Shown here piece by piece: positions 43,101-64,000 of a stretch of 64,000 nucleotides of DNA. Within the stretch, counting starts at the first letter, position 1. Each line of letters opens with the position of its first letter. The stretch is taken from assembly GCA_033964015.1 (NCBI GenBank), contig CM066917.1, forward strand, positions 30,703,951 through 30,767,950, in the 5' to 3' direction. Position numbers and translations under genes: made by a program. The notes beneath the pieces are model-generated. The model had not been told where the DNA came from. It searched no databases and worked only from the letters and a program-made list of their open reading frames with translations. The stretch is from Scolanthus callimorphus (Eukaryota; Cnidaria; Anthozoa; Actiniaria; Edwardsiidae).

Positions 43101-45870
43101 TTTACCCGGGGTACGAGCAATATTGAGAAAAAATGCTCAACAATCCAGTTACTCAAAGTTGAGAACCTCTTGGCTAGATTTAATTTGCTTTGGAAGAGCA
43201 TTCGTGGGTCGTCCTGCCAGGAAATTCTCATGGAAAGCGGAGAAAACGAATTTTCAAAGTCTACAACTTTACTTGGAGAACTATAATAGTCAAGTGAATT
43301 ATATAAAATCACACTATATGTTGTATATAATCTTTGCAATATATTTTTGGGGTTGCTATCAAGATTTCGGGACTAACTGAAGAGAGTCTGAAGAGTTTCA
43401 GTTACTACTTGCATGCAAACCTTTTAAAACAATGCTAAAAGATAGCCAAAATCGGTTAGATTTTTTTCTAAATCCTCTCCTGGGCGTCCTATTCTCTCAG
43501 AAATATCCCAAGGAAGTTGGGGGAGGGGGGCTGGCAGGGGCGTAGCCAGGAATTTTGGTTGGGGGGCCCAAAAGTGAAAGCATGGGACGAAAATTTTCAA
43601 ATTTCCTCTAGCAAATACAGTAAATGTATGGGAAAATCTCCCTATATCCGCCTCTGTCTATTCCCCTTATGTGACCATCTCGGGTTTTTTTCCTTTTAGA
43701 GAAATATGAACAAGAGCGTGCCTACCAATCTCTCCTCCAGTTCTATGGACAAGTTCTGGGATCACTTCAACTCAACAAAACCAGCTAAAATAACCGGCAT
43801 CACAGCAGTCGTACTGTTAGCGGTCATCTTGAATGGACTGGTCATATATCTAATCCACAGCCACAGGATCAAGCGAAAAGCGATCAACCTTCTAGTCCTA
43901 AACATGGCGCTTTCCGACGCACTATTTGTGGTTGTTAGTAGTTGTCTCGAGCTGAGTGTTTTGATCTCAAGTTCCACTCAATGGAAAATAAGCGGAATCA
44001 CGGACGAGTCACATGCAAGCTTAATAGCTTCACATCAAGTGTCTTGCTCCTTGTGTCCCCCCTGACTCTTTTGTTTATTACTATTGGAAGGTTCAGGGTG
44101 GCTGGTTCACGCAGAGTGCAGCCCGAGGGGCCCTCCCAAAAGTGGCATCGCCGTTTTATTGCGTTCTCCTGGCTGCTGCCAAGCGTCTTTTACGCCCCGT
44201 ATTTCTATCTAGTGGATCTCAGAGGACCATTTTGCACTCCGGTACAAAGGTCGCACTTCATAACCTACATGTTGATTCTAGCAGCAGCGTATCTCCTAGT
44301 CTATGCTTCCATAATCGTCATAGGTGTTCTATGCTTGTGGGAACTACGCAGCCTAAACGTATTTCCGAGCATGCAAGCTAATATAAGTAGAGCTCGAGGA
44401 CAGAGAATCAGAAACGCGGTTTGATGGTGCTATCGTCTCTGGGCTCATTTGTGTTGCTAACCACACCCTACCATCTGTTTGCGTCCCTTACAATTTTCCG
44501 CCTGGTCAAGTTCCCTCCAGTCCTCCGGTTTGATCTGTACTACGTCTCTCAGTTATGTGTTTCCCTTAGCTCCGCTCTGGCACCGAGTTTTTATTTCATT
44601 TTCTTGGGTGGTTTTCGAGAAGCGGCCAGGAAATTGGTTTGCAGTCGAGAAGCGGCCTCCTCTACTGTACCAATGCAAACTATTTTCAAGACTGAAGAAA
44701 GTCGCAATGCTGGGAGGATGCATGTTTCACGAACGGAGGAGGCACAAGCTTAAACAACAACGCCATACAAAGATTACAAGAATTCAAGGAACAAATGTAG
44801 GGTGAATACAGAAACGACAGGAGACTGGAGATCTCACGAGTGTCTTGAGAGTGAGATGTTGGAACTTCGTGGTTTTGAGCAAATGAGCGCGTCACAGCAA
44901 ACCGTTCAAGTGTCAACTAACAGTATCTAGTAACTGTTCCCATCCCCACCAGCTCGATCCCCGCAATGAGCCGATTGATCCCCGGATGGGGGCGAGGGGG
45001 CTCATATTAGACTGCTAACTAACGGGCGATGAACGTCGTCTTTTAGGGGTTGAAATCGACGAATAAATTTTTACATGCGATTCTTTGGAAATCGTTGAAA
45101 ACTGCAAGGATTTCGGGCGATCTCTCCCCCCCCCCCCCCCCCCCCGGCATCGCCTTAAGCAATGAAACGTTGAAGTGTAGACCATACAAACTGTGATGCT
45201 TTGAAATGGGGACAGAGGCTAGCAAGGCCATACATGGAAGAGGACACACAAGGACAATTTCAACACTGCTTTCAGGAACATATCTAACAAGGCCAGGAGG
45301 TCCATATGTTAGTCATAATATACCCTACCCTCGTAAAATAAGGATTATCATATCACCAACATCATCATCATGTGCAGATAAGACTAAACAATACGGCCTG
45401 CTAGCCACCGAGTCCTCCAGTCCTCCCTCAACGGGATGGTAAACTAGTCATACCTGCTGGTAGCGATCTTGACTGTAAACCTTCAGCGCCCTATGACCAA
45501 GCTTGCGATAGAGCTTTACAAACGGACCATAGTCCATAAACACCAGTGGCTTCTCTCCTCTCAATGCGATATCAAACGAGACTGTCCATGGTCGACCCCC
45601 AAATTCTACAGGCTTTCGCACCATGGCTTCTTTAATCGCGTCTCCTGCCAGAACAATCACCAATGTGTCCCCGATGTAGACGCGGTAGACATTTCCGTAG
45701 ATTTTGCTGAGCGAATCTAGACTTAGATGAAGATGTTTGCCGAGCAAATTTATGTTGCCGATTAGTGGCCACGGTTTTGGACCTGGTGGCAGATTTGTTT
45801 CTCGGAATTCAAAGAAGAAATAATAGACAAGTATTAGGGAAATTATTAGGATGGAAATTTCGCAAATCAT
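40147..45870 (-). CDS. Cytochrome P450 (CYP2-clan type), two exons, with a frameshift at the heme motif
   Basis: Exon 1 is 45870-45454 (139 codons) and exon 2 is 41240-40147. The intron is GT-AG, phase 0 (DRYQQ joined to VISCEANELC). Restoring one base gives about 503 residues, normal for a microsomal P450. Residues 1-20 are a membrane anchor, followed by the hinge LPPGPKPWPLIGN. The I-helix is FIAGSETTATSLTW, the K-helix ExxR is ELLR, and PERF is FRPERFL. The heme motif is FGAGPRTC, but after the cysteine (codon 40346-40344) only two bases precede GGA, so the frame breaks exactly at the following residue. GEVLARAELFLILSRLL then continues in another frame. The 4.2-kb intron contains a GPCR pseudogene on the other strand. 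Expected to be a monooxygenase of the ER. Substrate cannot be told. Either a recent pseudogene or a sequence error. Confidence 0.88.
41535..41768. mobile_element. MITE-like copy of the ACCCAGAGCTC family in the P450 intron
   Basis: The left end CATTCCCCTACCCAGAGCTC and the right end AGCTCTGGGTACGAGAATGG are inverse with one or two mismatches. Inner CGGGGAAGGCTCTGG and CCAGAGCCTCCCCCGCG also pair. It is the same family as at 19141-19372 and 46228-46432. Confidence 0.65.
43530..43690. mobile_element. GGCGTAGCCAGG-family MITE copy in the P450 intron
   Basis: GGGGCGTAGCCAGGAATTTT, then CATGGGACGAAAATTTTC, then AATACAGTAAATGTATGGGA form the family consensus order. The right terminus is eroded (CTATTCCCCTTATG). 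It lies just 5' of the GPCR remnant. Confidence 0.65.
43706..44753 (+). pseudogene. Class A (rhodopsin-like) GPCR, single exon, two frameshifts, inside the P450 intron
   Basis: Three frames in succession read one receptor. The N-terminal part has glycosylation sequons and TM1 (AVVLLAVILNGLVIYLI), then TM2 LVLNMALSDALFVVV with the conserved Leu-Asp. The frame shifts near 44000 into VTCKLNSFTSSVLLLVSPLT (TM3 with the disulfide cysteine) and IGRFRVA in place of DRY. TM4 is FIAFSWLLPSVFYAPYF, followed by TM5. A second shift near 44420 leads to TM6 FVLLTTPYHLFASL and TM7 SSALAPSFYFIFL. Both shifts equal one missing base. Intronless GPCRs of this kind are expanded in anthozoans. Ligand unknown. It is transcribed opposite to the P450. 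Probably a pseudogene, though base-call errors cannot be excluded. Confidence 0.8.
44985..45150. repeat. TTTTAGGGGTTGAAATC-family repeat with long C run
   Basis: GGGGGCTCATATTAG, then TCTTTTAGGGGTTGAAATCG, then a run of about 20 C at 45127-45146. It matches the inner part of the element at 55921-56301, so it is a truncated copy. Confidence 0.55.
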
Positions 45871-48019
45871 TGTTTAGAATAAGGATTCCCATATAATTTG
45901 TTCGGGTCTGTTTGGTGGGTTCGAATGAAGATGTCGTTAAAATCAGTATAGCATGACATTTGAGTACAAAGGGTTAATACTATATTGATGTGGCTTTATG
46001 CAAACGTTTATATTTGCATAGTGTTAATCTCTGGGGATTGTGTGACTGTTATGTTACGCCGCTTCAGCTGCCAAGTCATATAGACTCGCACCCAGTCCCC
46101 TTTCCCTTTCTTCAACGCGCGCGTTGCATCAAGGGAAATATATGTCCTCCTACACAAGAAAGGAATATGCACTAGCTCCCCTTGGCCAAAGAAATTTAAT
46201 ATTTCAATGCAAGAAACATGCTTGTATAATCCAGAGCTCCCCGACTCGATCCTCACCTAACGGAAAAGGGTCTGGTAAGCCTTTGCATTAGCTCCCCGCC
46301 GTCTCACGTCTCCCGCGGGTGACGAATGCGAAAGATCTTTCTGCGCATGTACCAAAGCCCTGAAATGGCTGTTCCCAGCCTTCCCTGCGAGCAGACGAGC
46401 CAGAGAGCTCTGAGTACGAGAATGGGGCCTTGCTACTGATTTTCGTAAACTCCGTTCTGTGTCAAATCTCGCGCCCGAGCGAAGGCTTTCAGTGCGCAAT
46501 GGACAGTCACAGTTGAGGACCTCTTTCTGGTCACGGCCCTAGAATCCCCTCTACGTCCCTGATCAAAGCTCATAATGATCCATAATGACCCGCGAGAGTA
46601 ATGGACAGGAGTCGAATGGAAAAAGCACGCCATAATGGCATGCACAATTAACGTTTAATCGAGGTCCTCGGATATTGTCTCGGATCCATCCGGTATAATT
46701 ACCACACAATAAATTTCCGATTCAGGTGAATGGAACGGCCGTACTATAACACATACGAGTTCCACCCACGCGGACGTGATGCGCTTTTTCTATTTCATAC
46801 TCGGACAGGTGGTACTACTTACACTCAACACAAAAATAGCCAACGAAGTTTGAATATTTGTTAATAATATTCTGAGATCAGTTTTTGTGTGCCAGACAAA
46901 TACTAACTTGCGGAAAGCTTCTTTTGCGAAAAGAGAATTATATAAAAAGACATTAAAAACCTGTCAACTGCATCTTGTACATTCTTGTTACACTGAAATC
47001 GCGTTTGTTTGTTTGCGGCGTAACTAAGGAGTGGAAGAGATAGAGAACGGTGCCGAGTGTGGGCGGAAAATAGCGAATACGAGTCTTTTTAACTCGCAGA
47101 CCTTGTGAAACTCCTAAACCTGTGCAAGAAATGAGTAACTTCACTTTTGTGAAGATGCAAATGTCATACAGCGTCTGAAGTTGCTCTTTCTGGCATAGGT
47201 CCTGGTTTTACCGACGATGCGTCAAGGCGTTTACATTTTTCGGCCGCAAATGAAAACATGGTAAGTGTCATTGGACAGTCATCATAACCAGTGAATTCTC
47301 GTGAAAACAATGTCAATGAAAAAAGAAGTGAACGAAAGAGTGGTGTAAATGTAAATTGATACTCAGGCTAGATGAACATAATAAAATCCTCTGTAAAACA
47401 AAAATTGAAAACTAAGGATTTATTTCTCTTTCTTGGGAAGCTTCTCCTTTGGTTAATTTCAATCAGACCACATGTCAATCAAAGAATTCAGCATCTAGAA
47501 AGTACGTCACTCCCGGAGGGGGGGGGGGGGGGTAACTCCCTCATGTCGACTATAAAAGTTAAAAGTTAAAAAGGTCATGAAAGATAAAAGATATATTGAT
47601 GAAAGCCTCCTTTTTCAGAATCTAATAAATCCTCCTATAACAGCGCAGAGGGAGGTCGCTAAATATATATATGACTGTTTTTTAACTAGGGGTGGGTAAT
47701 CTAAAACTAGCTGGACTCTTGCATTACTTGTTTTTTTTGTATTTTTATTAATGTTTGTTAGCGTGACAGCCATGTACTTGTGTGTATAAGCTGCTAATAA
47801 ACTATATATCTATCATATCTATCTATCTACGGGGATGCTCGCTCAGCGAATTCCTCAAATACGAGTAACAATAATTATTCACATAAAATATATGCTGCTG
47901 GGCCTAGTTATTTAAACTCTTCCATATAACAAAACGTCTCACAAACGCACCCAACGGAGACGAGAAATCTGTAAATAGACTTTGCTATAATTCTCACAAG
48001 CTAGAAAGAGCAGCAGAAG
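45871..48019. other. P450 5' flank and intergenic region
   Basis: It contains the P450 promoter region, an ACCCAGAGCTC-family element at about 46228-46432 (right end GAGCTCTGAGTACGAGAATG), and a G run at 47519-47533. Open frames are short and unsupported. Confidence 0.4.
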
Positions 48020-49179
48020 ATGTACCAAAGTGGAGCCAAGAAAACCCCACCTACGGGAATCCTAGTTTTTGGAGTTCTATTCTTCATTTTTATGCTTCTG
48101 AAACGAATGCTGAAGACAATAAGACAACAGTATAACTCAGGGGTTGATGAACAAGATGAAGAGGAGATCAAAGAAGCAGTGGAGAACGAAGAATTTGAAG
48201 AGATCGTTTATTCTGTTCCCGGTAAGCTGGGGGCAACCTTTTTCTACGGTGCTCGTAATGCCGATTTATTTCTATAAAAAAAAACTGGGCAAAGAAGTAT
48301 CATCATTGATAAACTTGTAAAAAGAACATTACATATTCCTGTTTTGTTTCGTTTATTTATCTATTAATTTCGTTGTGAGAAAACTGAATTCGCTTCCTAA
48401 GAAACTTTAGCTAAGATTTCAACAATAAAACTGGAAATAAATGAAGTCGCGAATAAAGAAAGTATATGAAAAAGAGCGAAGAAAGCGTATTGTTGCAGGG
48501 ACCCCGAAAAGTAAATATGAAATCGAGGATTGTAAAATCGGGGTGCCGCCGCTGTATTGGGGTTAAAGTTGCTCGATATTGCTGGAAAAAAATTAAAAAT
48601 ATATTAAGCACTACTGTACTGTGGTTCGTTATATCCTATTGTTGCCCAAAAACTGAACAAAGCTAAAATAAGTCTTTCTTTTCTGTTTTATTTTCACAGG
48701 AACTAGATGGAGTGCTATGCATATAAAATGATAAAGAAAAGTAGTCGGAATAATTTGTCAGGCTTAACTTGAAAGTAAATAGCCTGAGGAAAGATATTTG
48801 TTATGTGTGATAATTTTAGAACACAAAGCTATTTTGCAACCACCCACGTACAACAACTTGAGCTATTTTTAGGAAAGAGAGTCTTTTTTTTTGGGATTTT
48901 CAGGGTTTTTTTTTCAGATCTTTCTCGCAAGATAAATAAATAGAAATCTGTACTGAACTCTAGTTTGATCTTTTCTTACAAGTTTCTTTCTCTTTTCTAG
49001 TTTCTGACAGCGAAAGAGCCGATGATTGCAGTAAAGCTTTGATGCCAAGAGAATCACTGAAGAAGAGTACAAGACTTATCATTGCATCTCTAGGACATTT
49101 TCTATGGGTCTTTGCTTTTATGTATAATCGAATACTGAAAATGCTTTATGAAAACACTACAGTATATAATTGTACATAA
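48020..49179 (+). CDS. Small two-membrane-segment protein, two exons; family not recognised
   Basis: Exon 1 is 48020-48221 (donor GGTAAGC) and exon 2 is 49001-49179 (acceptor TCTTTTCTAG, stop TAA). Phases agree and the product is 126 residues. Residues about 12-30 form a hydrophobic segment (TGILVFGVLFFIFMLLKRML). Residues 40-65 are strongly acidic (DEQDEEEIKEAVENEEFEEI). A second hydrophobic segment IIASLGHFLWVFAFMY lies near the C terminus, ahead of a sequon NTT and a terminal NCT. A possible alternative last exon starts at 48700 after TTTTCACAG and ends at a TGA about 30 nt later. The acidic middle probably faces the cytosol given the lysine-rich flanks. Function unknown. Confidence 0.5.
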
Positions 49180-49184
49180 AATCC

Positions 49185-51700
49185 TGAGGCAGGGAGAGGA
49201 ACCAATTGCATGACCGAAGAACTAAAAATAGGAAAAGGGATGGAAAATAAAATAAATTTCAAAGGATGTATTTATTAAAATGGTTGTTTACTCATACGGG
49301 GAGGGTTGTCACATTCTTGATTTTTCTATCGCTTGGAGATTTGCCGAGTAACACATGTACAGTATATTTTTAGCAAAGAGGCGCTATTTTTGGCAAATCT
49401 TCGCCCACGCCGATACACACCATCTAATAGTCTTGAGTGTATACATGGACTTCAATTCAAATTTGTTTTCTCGCTAAAGAAATTTGAAGAGAATCTCTGC
49501 TTTTAGATCTTTTTTCGAGAAACCTTACAGAAACCATAAAGTTGCTTTGTTTTGTGGATAAGAAATCATGAGAACAAAGGCCCAGTCCTCGCGGTTCTGC
49601 GAAATGGTCGCGCGAAGGCCTGGAATGAGACACAACTTTCTATGACTTTATCGGCGCAATAGAGCACGCGTGCTGCTGGGAGAGACACGAGAACGTTGTA
49701 ATATACAGCGAGCGGGGGAGAACCATCGGTGTAATGGGCAATTCCAGAAAATAAAGGTACCCCCCCCCCCCCACGGGCGGCATTTGGAAATTCCGAAAGG
49801 GGGGGGGGGGGTCTGAAGATGCCCAACTTCTGAAGGAGTTCGCGTGTTTTTTAGCTAATATCGTTTTTCAGAAAGAAAATAACGTCATTTCACGCGCGGA
49901 AAAACAGTCTTCGCCGCCATTCGATAGATAGAGAATGCTTGCCAGTTCGTACTAGTCCCCTCTAAGACAGAATCTCCATAATTTTCTACTGATTTCGACT
50001 GTTAGTTCAATCACGCAGCAGGTTCAACTTGTACAATCACACATTGAAATTAATATAAAGGATGTTGGCGATACGGGATAAGTTGAGCTTGCATGGACGC
50101 GCAACTTTCACCAAAACCCGCCGCAACTTTCCCTAACATATCTAATGAAATCCCGGAACAACACGGTATAGTTTATTAAACGTTTCTCAAAAATGGTACA
50201 TGGTAATATGCATGTTGAATTACATGTTTTTCTTTTACTCCTTTTTAGAGTTTCTATATGGGTTTTTCCTAAGCCTCAAATATTCGAAGATCCGCAAAAA
50301 GTAACAACTAGGCTTTCCAAGCTTGGTCTAGCTCATTCTAATGTGTTTTCCTATTGGTTATATTGTTTTAGAAAGCGATTTGAAAATGTGTGTTGCAAGT
50401 AAATAGCTTCCACACTTCATTTGAAATGTCTATTCCCCCATTTCACGATCGAATGGCGGAAGTCTCAACTTTATCCGATTCTTTGCCCCTACAATTCAAA
50501 TCTTACAAAATAGCCAGTTAGCTACAGGTTAAACACGCTAAAAATTTAGAGCTCATATTCAGTGGATGTTGTGAATGCCGGTGGTATTTTTTTCTTCAAA
50601 ATCAAACTATCATGCTCTGTATTAATATTCTGAAACAAGATTATGCGCTTTTTGTGTTTTCTTTACTTTGCAAATTTAATAAATTCCCGCAACAACCCCC
50701 GCAACTTTTGCCTTTTTCTCCGCAACGTTTCCCTCTCGCAAATTTTACTTTTTCTCGCAATAATAAACAAGGTGGTGATTATTTGGATTCCGGAGGGGAG
50801 GGGGGTAAAAGTTGAAATTTCTGAAGGGGAGGGGGGTTTAACCTACCCGGAATTCTATATGCACGGATAGTGAAAACATTGGACGAAAAGTTTTCAAATT
50901 TCCTCCAGCAAATACAGTAAATGTATGGGAAAATCTTCCGAGAAAGGGGCGCCATGGCCCCCTGTGCCTGTGCCCCCCCCCCCCCCCCCTGGCTACGCCC
51001 CTGAGTAATTGTTGGCATATCAAGCAAAGCGCGGGTTGCTTGTGATCGCAGCACTCGCATTAAGGTGGACCCACGAAGTGGATGAGGTAAAATATTCATT
51101 ATTAGTATTCATTTTTATCCAACTGCTTTTGTGAATATTAAAACAACTATCTATTAGGGTCGATGAACAGTGGCAGGATATACACCTCGACACTTCGCGT
51201 GTCGGTATATATCCACCGCTATTTTTTGTCAGTATTATTTCAACAAAACAAGTCATGCCACAAACGTATAACCTATTCACCCCTAAAAACAAAAATCCAA
51301 CAATGAGCAAAAGAAACATCACTACACTATAATTTGTCCTCCATAATGTATTAGCTTTGATTGGTACTGTTCTCTTATCTCGACACTATTTACAATACAA
51401 ATACTTTCTAAGGCTTTTCCAATAATGGTGTCGACTCGTAGTAACTTTGCTTTCAAAATGATCCTAGGCTTGCCCCACGCATCTCTCGCGACCCACGATT
51501 CTCTCGCCCAGCATTAGGCACAGGCAACCCGAAACTTCTGTTCTGTGTACGCATTAGAAACCCTGCCCGGTAAACCGATAACCTCGAGGCAACATCCAGT
51601 TGCGGGACATAAAAAAATAATTACATTCACCTATTTTAACAATTACGCTCTTAATTTAAAAACATGATTAAATTACAATTCGATTACAAAGAAAAATAAG
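49185..51700. other. Intergenic region rich in G/C-run repeats
   Basis: No gene is supported. It includes inverse C and G runs at 49757-49812 (CCCCCCCCCC then GGGGGGGGGG around CGGGCGGCATTTGG) and the MITE at 50790-51003. A small hairpin lies at about 51160-51222, with GATATACACCTCGACAC facing GTGTCGGTATATATC. Confidence 0.4.
50790..51003. mobile_element. GGCGTAGCCAGG-family MITE copy
   Basis: The right end CCTGGCTACGCCCCTGAG, the core AATACAGTAAATGTATGGGA at about 50911, and the ACATTGGACGAAAAGTTTTC block match the other copies. The left end is G-rich and partly lost. Confidence 0.65.
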
Positions 51701-51701
51701 C

Positions 51702-61723
<10,022 letters not shown>

Positions 61724-62392
61724 CGCTTGACTTCTCGGGGCCTAGTTTTGCCGTGAATGTGGTCCAAAGTGATTATGTATTCTGGTCTAACCGGTGAATT
61801 ATAAAATACCTGTGAGCTTCGATGCCATCGAGAGGTGAAGATAATAGTCGGTCGGAACCCCACGATCGAATGCGACACCGTGAAAATTATGCAGCTTGTC
61901 TTCGACAAGTCAACCCGCCGGGGAGGGGGAAGGCAGAAATATTCTCAAGGATAAAACATGCACAAATGATAAATATTCGGTTGTGAGTTTCAATTGCGCT
62001 AGAAAAAAACTGAGCAAAAAATTGAGGCGAATTTTCTCTTTTGGGAGCTTATAATGATAATCCATCAAAAACTGAAAAATAATTTTTCCCTACATTTTTG
62101 ACTCTCCCTCTCCCCCAAATATTATTTTGGCCAAGGTATAATCTGTCGTGGGTCTGTCGTCTCGGGACAGGAAAACACGCAAGCTTTTGTTTCACAGAAT
62201 ATAAACCCAGTGTGTTCTATCGCAATTTTTACTGAATTGTAAAAAATCAGTGCAAACTAGCCGACCTTGAATCAGGTGACGACGTGGACGTGGGTTACCT
62301 GTGGCTACGGTCAGCAGAGTTGCCAATCATTCCACATGCTTTTCAAGATGGCGGACGAGGAAGTTTTTTGAGGCTCGCATTTCCTTTTTTAT
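61724..62392. promoter_or_regulatory. Probable shared upstream region of ALT and the divergent gene at 62393
   Basis: The two start codons face away from each other across about 670 bp. CAAGATGGCGGACGAGG at about 62344-62360 is a YY1-type initiator element, close to the expected start of the rightward gene. A similar CCAAGATGGCGCC occurs near 61360 in ALT intron 1. There is no TATA box. That this forms a bidirectional promoter is inference. Confidence 0.4.
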
Positions 62393-62536
62393 ATGACCGA
62401 AATGGGGAAAGCGAAGGCCAAGAAACGTAAACAGTTTAGAGACCAACCAACTGGGCTACCGAGTGTCAAAGATTCATCGGAGAAAAATCAAGCCAATTCG
62501 AGTTTGGGAGGCAAAACGTTGCCTCTTCTTCAGAAG
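62393..62536 (+). CDS. First exon of a divergently transcribed gene, possibly HEATR3
   Basis: ATG at 62393 (or the in-frame ATG at 62402) opens 48 codons to a GTGAGG donor at 62537. The peptide MGKAKAKKRKQFRDQPTGLP with SVKDSSEKN and KTLPLLQK is basic, like a nuclear localisation start. It resembles the N terminus of HEAT repeat-containing protein 3, the RPL5 chaperone related to yeast Syo1, which begins MGK followed by a basic stretch. Too short for a firm call. The rest lies to the right, and a LINE occupies the following intron. The second ATG fits the family start better. Confidence 0.45.
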
Positions 62537-62739
62537 GTGAGGGGAATCTTCTACTTCTTTCTAGGGATGCTAAGTGACACTCTATAATACCCTAATAGAC
62601 AGCTTTCTTATCCTTTGACAGTTAGTTAACCAAAACTACCTTATAGAGGGGCTGGGTTCAAAATATCTAATTGGGGTAACTTGTATGCTATCTTGGTATT
62701 TATGAGTAGTACTAGTACTACTCTTCCCAGTAGACCGTT

Positions 62740-64000
62740 ACACCTCTCGGTTTTTCAGCCCGCCGGCGGCTGTCTAAAATTGATCGTATGATTTTAATGT
62801 TGCGCCCGTCCCCAAGGAATCTCCATTGACCGAACGTAACCAGCTACGGCCAATTTCATTAACCAATATTATTATGAGGATTTTTGAACGCCTTGTCTGC
62901 AAAAACGAACTATCCTCCACTCTCAAGTCAGCAATTGGCCCAGACCAATTCGCCTATAAGGAGGGTCACAATACCACCATGGCTCTTATTAAGTGCCAAC
63001 ACTTTTGGCTTGAGAAGCTGGACAAGGATGCAGATTTTGTAAGAGCTTTCTCATTCGATTTCAGCAAGGCATTCGACACCGTCTCTCATCACATTTTGTG
63101 TGACAAATTGGCAGCATATGACATCAATCCTTATATTAAGAACTGGATCATAAGCTTTCTGTGTGGTCGTCAACAAAGGGTCGTTGTCGATGGAGTGGTT
63201 ACCAGTTTTCTCAGTATCAATAGAGGAGTCCCACAAGGAACAGTGCTTGGGCCCTTGCTGTTCTCTATCATGGTCAATGACATTAAACCAGTTAGCACCA
63301 ATACTCAGCTAATTAAATACGCCGATGACATCACAGTTAGTGTGCCTGTGACATCTGGTCCCAACTGTCTTGCTGACTCATCACTTGAGGAAGTAGTGAA
63401 CATCAAACGCTGGGCAGACATGAACTTAATGAAGTTGAACATGAAAAGACTTTTGAAATGGTAGTGAAAGGGAGGACCAAAAAGCCTGTCCCAGAATCCA
63501 TAGAGGGCATAGCTAGGAAGAGTGAGTTAAGACTGCTAGGCATTACAGTTAGTGAAGACCCTTGCAACTGGGACACGCAGTTTGAAAACATGCTGAGTAA
63601 AGCCAGTTCCAGGTTGTATATCTTAAGAGTCTGTAAGTACTATGGCTACTCCCTTCAAGAGCTCACTCTACTATTTAATAGCCTCATTATGTCACTTTTT
63701 ACCTATGCAATTGAGGTTTGGGCCTCTGCCCATTATAACAAATATCTTTCATGCATCGATAGGTTTTGCAAACGGGCTACACGTTATGGCTACACTAGTG
63801 AGTATACTCCCATTGCTGATATAATAACAAAAAGGGACAGAACTCTCTGGAACAAAATAACTGCGGTCAGCATCCATCCCCTTAATGAACTTCTCCCCCC
63901 GCAGAGATGCAGAAGTACGCGGAAGAAAGGTCATAATTACATCTTGCCTCGAGTGAGAACAGAGAGGTTCAAGAGATGTTTTGTAAATAGGTGCCTCTTC
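62740..64000 (+). mobile_element. LINE reverse transcriptase fragment, one frameshift, runs off the window
   Basis: The frame from about 62805 reads VAPVPKESPLTERNQLRPIS, then LTNIIMRIFERLV, GPDQFAYKEGHNTT, FSFDFSKAFDTVSHHIL, INRGVPQGTVLGPLLFSIMV and LIKYADDITVSVPV. These are RT motifs in order with the catalytic YADD. After NLMKLNM near 63440 a one-base shift leads to KTFEMVVKGRTKKP, then ELRLLGITVSEDPCNWD and IDRFCKRATRYGY, the post-RT region. No endonuclease part is present, so it is 5'-truncated. It lies in the first intron of the gene at 62393. Confidence 0.85.

Overview
The window is nuclear DNA of an animal, most likely an anthozoan cnidarian and probably a stony coral. It holds conserved metazoan multi-exon genes with GT-AG introns, an AT-rich background, a very high load of short inverted-repeat (MITE-like) elements, LINE fragments, and repeat families of a type I know from coral and anemone genomes. 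The species call is inference. There are no operons, bacterial genes or CRISPR arrays.

Layout. 1-1804 (-): 5' part of an RPRD1-type gene (RNA polymerase II CTD-interacting domain), running off the left edge. 3760-7906 (-): an 11-exon anamorsin/CIAPIN1 gene with both Fe-S cysteine clusters. 8304-8791: a MITE with a TAA target duplication. 11356-11499 (+): first exon of a small secreted basic peptide. 13328-14870: a 37-bp minisatellite split by a 481-bp insertion. 17900-18550: an inverted-repeat element carrying a textbook type I hammerhead ribozyme. 19480-26645: two diverged ~200-bp inverted repeats 7 kb apart, enclosing a decayed repetitive ORF and a further element built of 7-bp CTTCAGA repeats. 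27031-29258 (+): exons of a secreted cysteine-rich repeat protein with in-frame TAG codons. 30168-33190 (-): a LINE split by a 2-kb element made of CATGTGAAA repeats. 37736-38733 (+): a complete two-exon secreted peptide gene related to the one at 11.4 kb. 40147-45870 (-): a two-exon cytochrome P450 whose intron holds an antisense, twice-frameshifted class A GPCR. 48020-49179 (+): an unrecognised small membrane protein. 51702-61723 (-): a complete 13-exon alanine aminotransferase gene. 62393 (+): first exon of a divergently transcribed gene, perhaps HEATR3, with a LINE reverse transcriptase in its first intron.

The conserved genes have unrelated housekeeping or metabolic roles: transcription termination, cytosolic Fe-S assembly, amino-acid metabolism and mono-oxygenation. 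I see no functional cluster. The less ordinary content is the hammerhead ribozyme in its inverted-repeat setting, the two secreted-peptide genes sharing an FHxGMGK mature N terminus, and the nesting of mobile elements. Several otherwise sound genes (CIAPIN1, P450, GPCR, LINE) carry single-base frameshifts. Some of these could be long-read assembly errors, so pseudogene calls should be read with that in mind. Exon boundaries were placed by hand from homology and splice consensus, and no search was run.
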